Positions 4,875 to 6,644 of a DNA stretch of 6,644 nt are shown here, piece by piece. Position numbers and translations under genes: made by a program. Numbering within the stretch: the stretch's first letter is position 1; every line of letters begins with the position of its first letter. The notes below the pieces were generated by a model. It was not told the DNA's origin. It made no database searches and saw nothing but the letters and a program-made list of their open reading frames with translations. Origin of the DNA: an uncultured Micavibrio sp. (GTDB lineage Bacteria; Pseudomonadota; Alphaproteobacteria; Micavibrionales; UBA1664); contig CALBME010000101.1 in the NCBI GenBank assembly GCA_937896295.1, positions 1 to 6,644 on the forward strand, read 5' to 3'.

Positions 4875-5603
4875 CTAAAGCGGATGCGCGTGGTTTAAAA
4901 TATCCAGCGCCCTGGATGTCCACGCGCCGTCCGCCTCATGCAGGACAATCCCCGGATGGATGACCATCGGGGATTTTCTGTTTTTAAGCGCGCGGATAAT
5001 GACGCGGTGCGCAGGCTCCCCCGCATGGGGGTGCAGCGCCCATAATTCAACGCCGCCAAACCGCGTGCCCAAGGCCTGGATGATTTTATCGGCATGGTCG
5101 GCGCGGTGGATGATGGTGACCGACCCTTCGGGTCTGACCGTGCGCTGCAGACAGTCGATCCAGTCCGACAGGACGGCATCGCCCTTCGCGCTGCCCATCT
5201 GTTTGGCGCGCACCGGATCCGGGCTTTTATACCATGTCCCCGGCTGCATGAAGGGCGGGTTGCATACGGCATGGTCGAAGCAATCGGGTTTAAGCGCGGT
5301 TTTATCGCGCACATCGCCGATCACGAATTCGGATGTCCACCCGTTCAGCGTCGCGGACTGCGCCGCAAGGGCAATCAGCTGCGCCTGGTAATCCATGCCT
5401 GTGATGCCCACATCGACACGCGCGCGCACGCAAAACCCCACGGCCCCGGTCCCGCACCCAAGATCCAGCACATGGTCGCCCGGACGGGCCGGAACGGCGG
5501 CGGCCGCCATCACGGCATCCAGCCCCGCACGCAGGCCCTCCACATTCTGGAGAATCCTGACGCCGCCCAGAAGCGTCGTCTCGTCACTGTTTGCCTTGGA
5601 CAT
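4875..5603 (-). CDS. trmN6: COG4123 methyltransferase, probable tRNA1(Val) A37 N6-methyltransferase
   Basis: This 242-residue class I SAM-dependent methyltransferase has motif I VLDLGCGTG at residues 45-53, an acidic residue after the second strand (GMD, 69-71), D97 in IGDVRD and the catalytic motif NPPF at 115-118. NPPF/NPPY is the signature of enzymes methylating exocyclic amino groups of adenine. The leading LLGGVRILQNVEGLRAGLDAV and the end stretches IHRAD, ALHPHAGEPAHRVIIRA and PGIVLHEADGAWTSRA are typical of alphaproteobacterial TrmN6-like proteins, which in E. coli (YfiC) modify A37 of tRNA1(Val). The open frame extends upstream to 5750, but that would overlap the polyprenyl synthase on the other strand; the ATG at 5603 (MSKANSDE) is the better start. 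It is convergent with the entericidin gene. The substrate is inferred from family only. Confidence 0.88.
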   Translation of the reverse strand: MSKANSDETTLLGGVRILQNVEGLRAGLDAVMAAAAVPARPGDHVLDLGCGTGAVGFCVRARVDVGITGMDYQAQLIALAAQSATLNGWTSEFVIGDVRDKTALKPDCFDHAVCNPPFMQPGTWYKSPDPVRAKQMGSAKGDAVLSDWIDCLQRTVRPEGSVTIIHRADHADKIIQALGTRFGGVELWALHPHAGEPAHRVIIRALKNRKSPMVIHPGIVLHEADGAWTSRALDILNHAHPL

Positions 5604-5608
5604 ATAAT
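5581..5608 (+). promoter_or_regulatory. Candidate promoter of the polyprenyl synthase gene
   Basis: A perfect TATAAT (5603-5608) with TCGTCA (5581-5586, four of six) 16 bp upstream points rightward and would give a leader of about 11 nt before the ATG at 5626. The only gap between the two divergent genes is 22 bp, so the -35 box lies inside the start of the methyltransferase gene. Confidence 0.45.
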
Positions 5609-5625
5609 CTCTATAAAAGAAGCCT

Positions 5626-6644
5626 ATGACTGCTTTTAAGCTCAACGCCGGGTCTCCGCAACCGGACGATTTGCAAACCAAATCCACGCCGCTGGACCGG
5701 CTCGCGGCGGACCTGCATGCCGAGATGGACGCGACCAATGCCACCATCATCGACCGCTCGAAATCCTACATCCCGCTGATCTCGCAGATCGCTGAATACC
5801 TGATCGCCGCCGGCGGCAAACGCATTCGCCCCCTGCTCACCATTGCCGCCGCCTCGCTCTGCGGCCAGACCGACGGCGCGCCGCGCGTCGCCGCCGCTGT
5901 CGAATTCATTCACACCGCAACCCTGCTGCACGACGACGTCGTCGACGAAAGCGCCCAGCGCCGCGGCAAGCCTGCCGCCAACATGGTCTTCGGCAACAAG
6001 TCGACGGTATTGGTGGGCGACTTCCTGTTTGGCCGCGCGTTCGAACTGATGGTCGAAACCGGCGATATCCGCATTCTCGATATCCTCTCACGCGCCAGCC
6101 GCATCATCTCCGAAGGTGAAGTGCTGCAGATGGCCCTCACCGGCGATCTGTCCATCACGCTCGACCAGTACCGTGCCGTCATCGACGCGAAAACGGCGGC
6201 GCTCTTTTCCGCCGCCGCGCAGGCCGGCGCGGTGTGCGGCGGGGCCGACGAAAAACAATCTCTCGCCATGCGCGACTATGGCCACCACCTCGGCATGGCC
6301 TTCCAGATGATTGACGACGTCATGGATTACGAAACCGCGTCCGGCGCCATGGGCAAGGATGCAGGCGACGATTTCCGCGAAGGCAAGATGACCCTGCCCG
6401 TGATCCTGGCGCTGGCCGCCGCCGACGACACCGAACGCGCCTTCTGGTCCCGGACCATGAAGGACCACGACCAGACCGACGCCGACCTGGCCCAGGCCCG
6501 CAGAATCATTGCCCGTCACGACACCGCCGCCGCTGGCCGGGCCCTTGCGCGGGACCATGCCCATGCGGCCCGCCATGCCCTCGAAACCTTGCCGGAAAGC
6601 CCGATGCGGGGGGTTTTGGACGAATTGCTTGACTTTGTGGTCAC
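5626..6644 (+). CDS. ispB: Long-chain polyprenyl diphosphate synthase (octaprenyl/decaprenyl type), 3' end cut
   Basis: A trans-isoprenyl diphosphate synthase that extends farnesyl diphosphate with isopentenyl units to make the ubiquinone side chain. The window holds 339 codons, and the last visible residues (LDELLDFVV) are those usually found just before the C-terminus, so only a few codons are missing. Motifs are GGKRIRP (63-69), the first aspartate-rich motif D103-D104-x-x-D107 in TLLHDDVVDE, RRGKPAAN, GNKSTVLVGDFLFGRAF, K189-T190, and the second aspartate-rich motif D230-D231-x-x-D234 in FQMIDDVMDY, followed by GKD and GKMTLPVI. Ala98, five residues before the first motif, is small, as expected for long-chain products; short-chain enzymes carry an aromatic residue there. 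The ribosome binding site is modest (AGAAG, 5618-5622). It is divergent from the methyltransferase. Exact chain length cannot be read from the sequence. Confidence 0.95.
   Translation, partial: MTAFKLNAGSPQPDDLQTKSTPLDRLAADLHAEMDATNATIIDRSKSYIPLISQIAEYLIAAGGKRIRPLLTIAAASLCGQTDGAPRVAAAVEFIHTATLLHDDVVDESAQRRGKPAANMVFGNKSTVLVGDFLFGRAFELMVETGDIRILDILSRASRIISEGEVLQMALTGDLSITLDQYRAVIDAKTAALFSAAAQAGAVCGGADEKQSLAMRDYGHHLGMAFQMIDDVMDYETASGAMGKDAGDDFREGKMTLPVILALAAADDTERAFWSRTMKDHDQTDADLAQARRIIARHDTAAAGRALARDHAHAARHALETLPESPMRGVLDELLDFVV

Noticed and set aside
4902..4917. Hairpin ATCCAG-CGCC-CTGGAT followed on the minus strand by ATTTTAAA, as a terminator
   Set aside because: It lies inside the last codons of the methyltransferase, the stem is only six pairs and the T tract is interrupted; probably chance.
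5604..5750. N-terminal extension of the methyltransferase by 49 residues
   Set aside because: It would overlap the start of the divergent polyprenyl synthase, adds sequence unlike the family, and the ATG at 5603 begins where relatives begin.
6088..6576. A 162-codon minus-strand open frame opposite the polyprenyl synthase
   Set aside because: It is Gly/Val/His-rich with no domain signature and lies wholly within a gene with both aspartate-rich motifs.
1..6644. CRISPR array, tRNA, rRNA, insertion sequence or prophage genes
   Set aside because: No regularly spaced repeats, cloverleaf-like sequence, rRNA stretch, transposase or phage structural motif was seen on either strand.

Overview
The window looks like chromosomal DNA of an alphaproteobacterium. 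The evidence is an LDH-type malate dehydrogenase gene upstream of sucC on the same strand, as in the alphaproteobacterial mdh-sucCDAB TCA-cycle cluster. A S49 peptidase, a COG4123 (TrmN6-like) methyltransferase and a long-chain polyprenyl diphosphate synthase also lie close together, and one promoter matches the alphaproteobacterial general-stress (EcfG) consensus exactly. GC content is fairly high. I cannot place it below class level.

Layout, left to right. On the minus strand: the 5' part of sucC (1-584), then a 372-residue protein of unknown function with an N-terminal Cro/C1-type helix-turn-helix (668-1786), then mdh (1993-2946). Between mdh and the HTH gene lie a Rho-independent terminator for mdh and a separate promoter for the HTH gene, so the usual mdh-sucC transcription unit appears to be split here. 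Next come a single-ankyrin-repeat protein (3153-3383) and a S49 serine peptidase (3498-4346), both minus strand. On the plus strand are two very small entericidin-like lipoproteins (4413-4559 and 4731-4865), the second behind the EcfG-type promoter. A minus-strand methyltransferase (4875-5603) is divergent, over a 22-bp gap, from the polyprenyl synthase (5626 to the window end, about complete).

A dispersed intergenic repeat occurs three times (1964-2001, 3037-3161, 4568-4663). The two long copies share a nearly identical head and then fold into hairpins at equivalent places whose stems differ in sequence. The short copy matches the two ends of a long copy with about 88 bp missing from the middle. 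Two copies run into the stop codons of the adjoining genes.

How the genes fit together: mdh and sucC are TCA-cycle enzymes, and the HTH protein is positioned to be co-transcribed with sucC. The methyltransferase (tRNA modification), peptidase (protein or peptide turnover) and polyprenyl synthase (quinone side chain) are housekeeping genes. The lipoprotein pair is probably a stress-responsive envelope function. No CRISPR array, tRNA, rRNA, transposase or phage gene was seen. No gene-free stretch exceeds about 210 bases. I saw no clearly new multi-gene system; the least explained items are the structured repeat and the HTH gene inside the mdh-sucC cluster.
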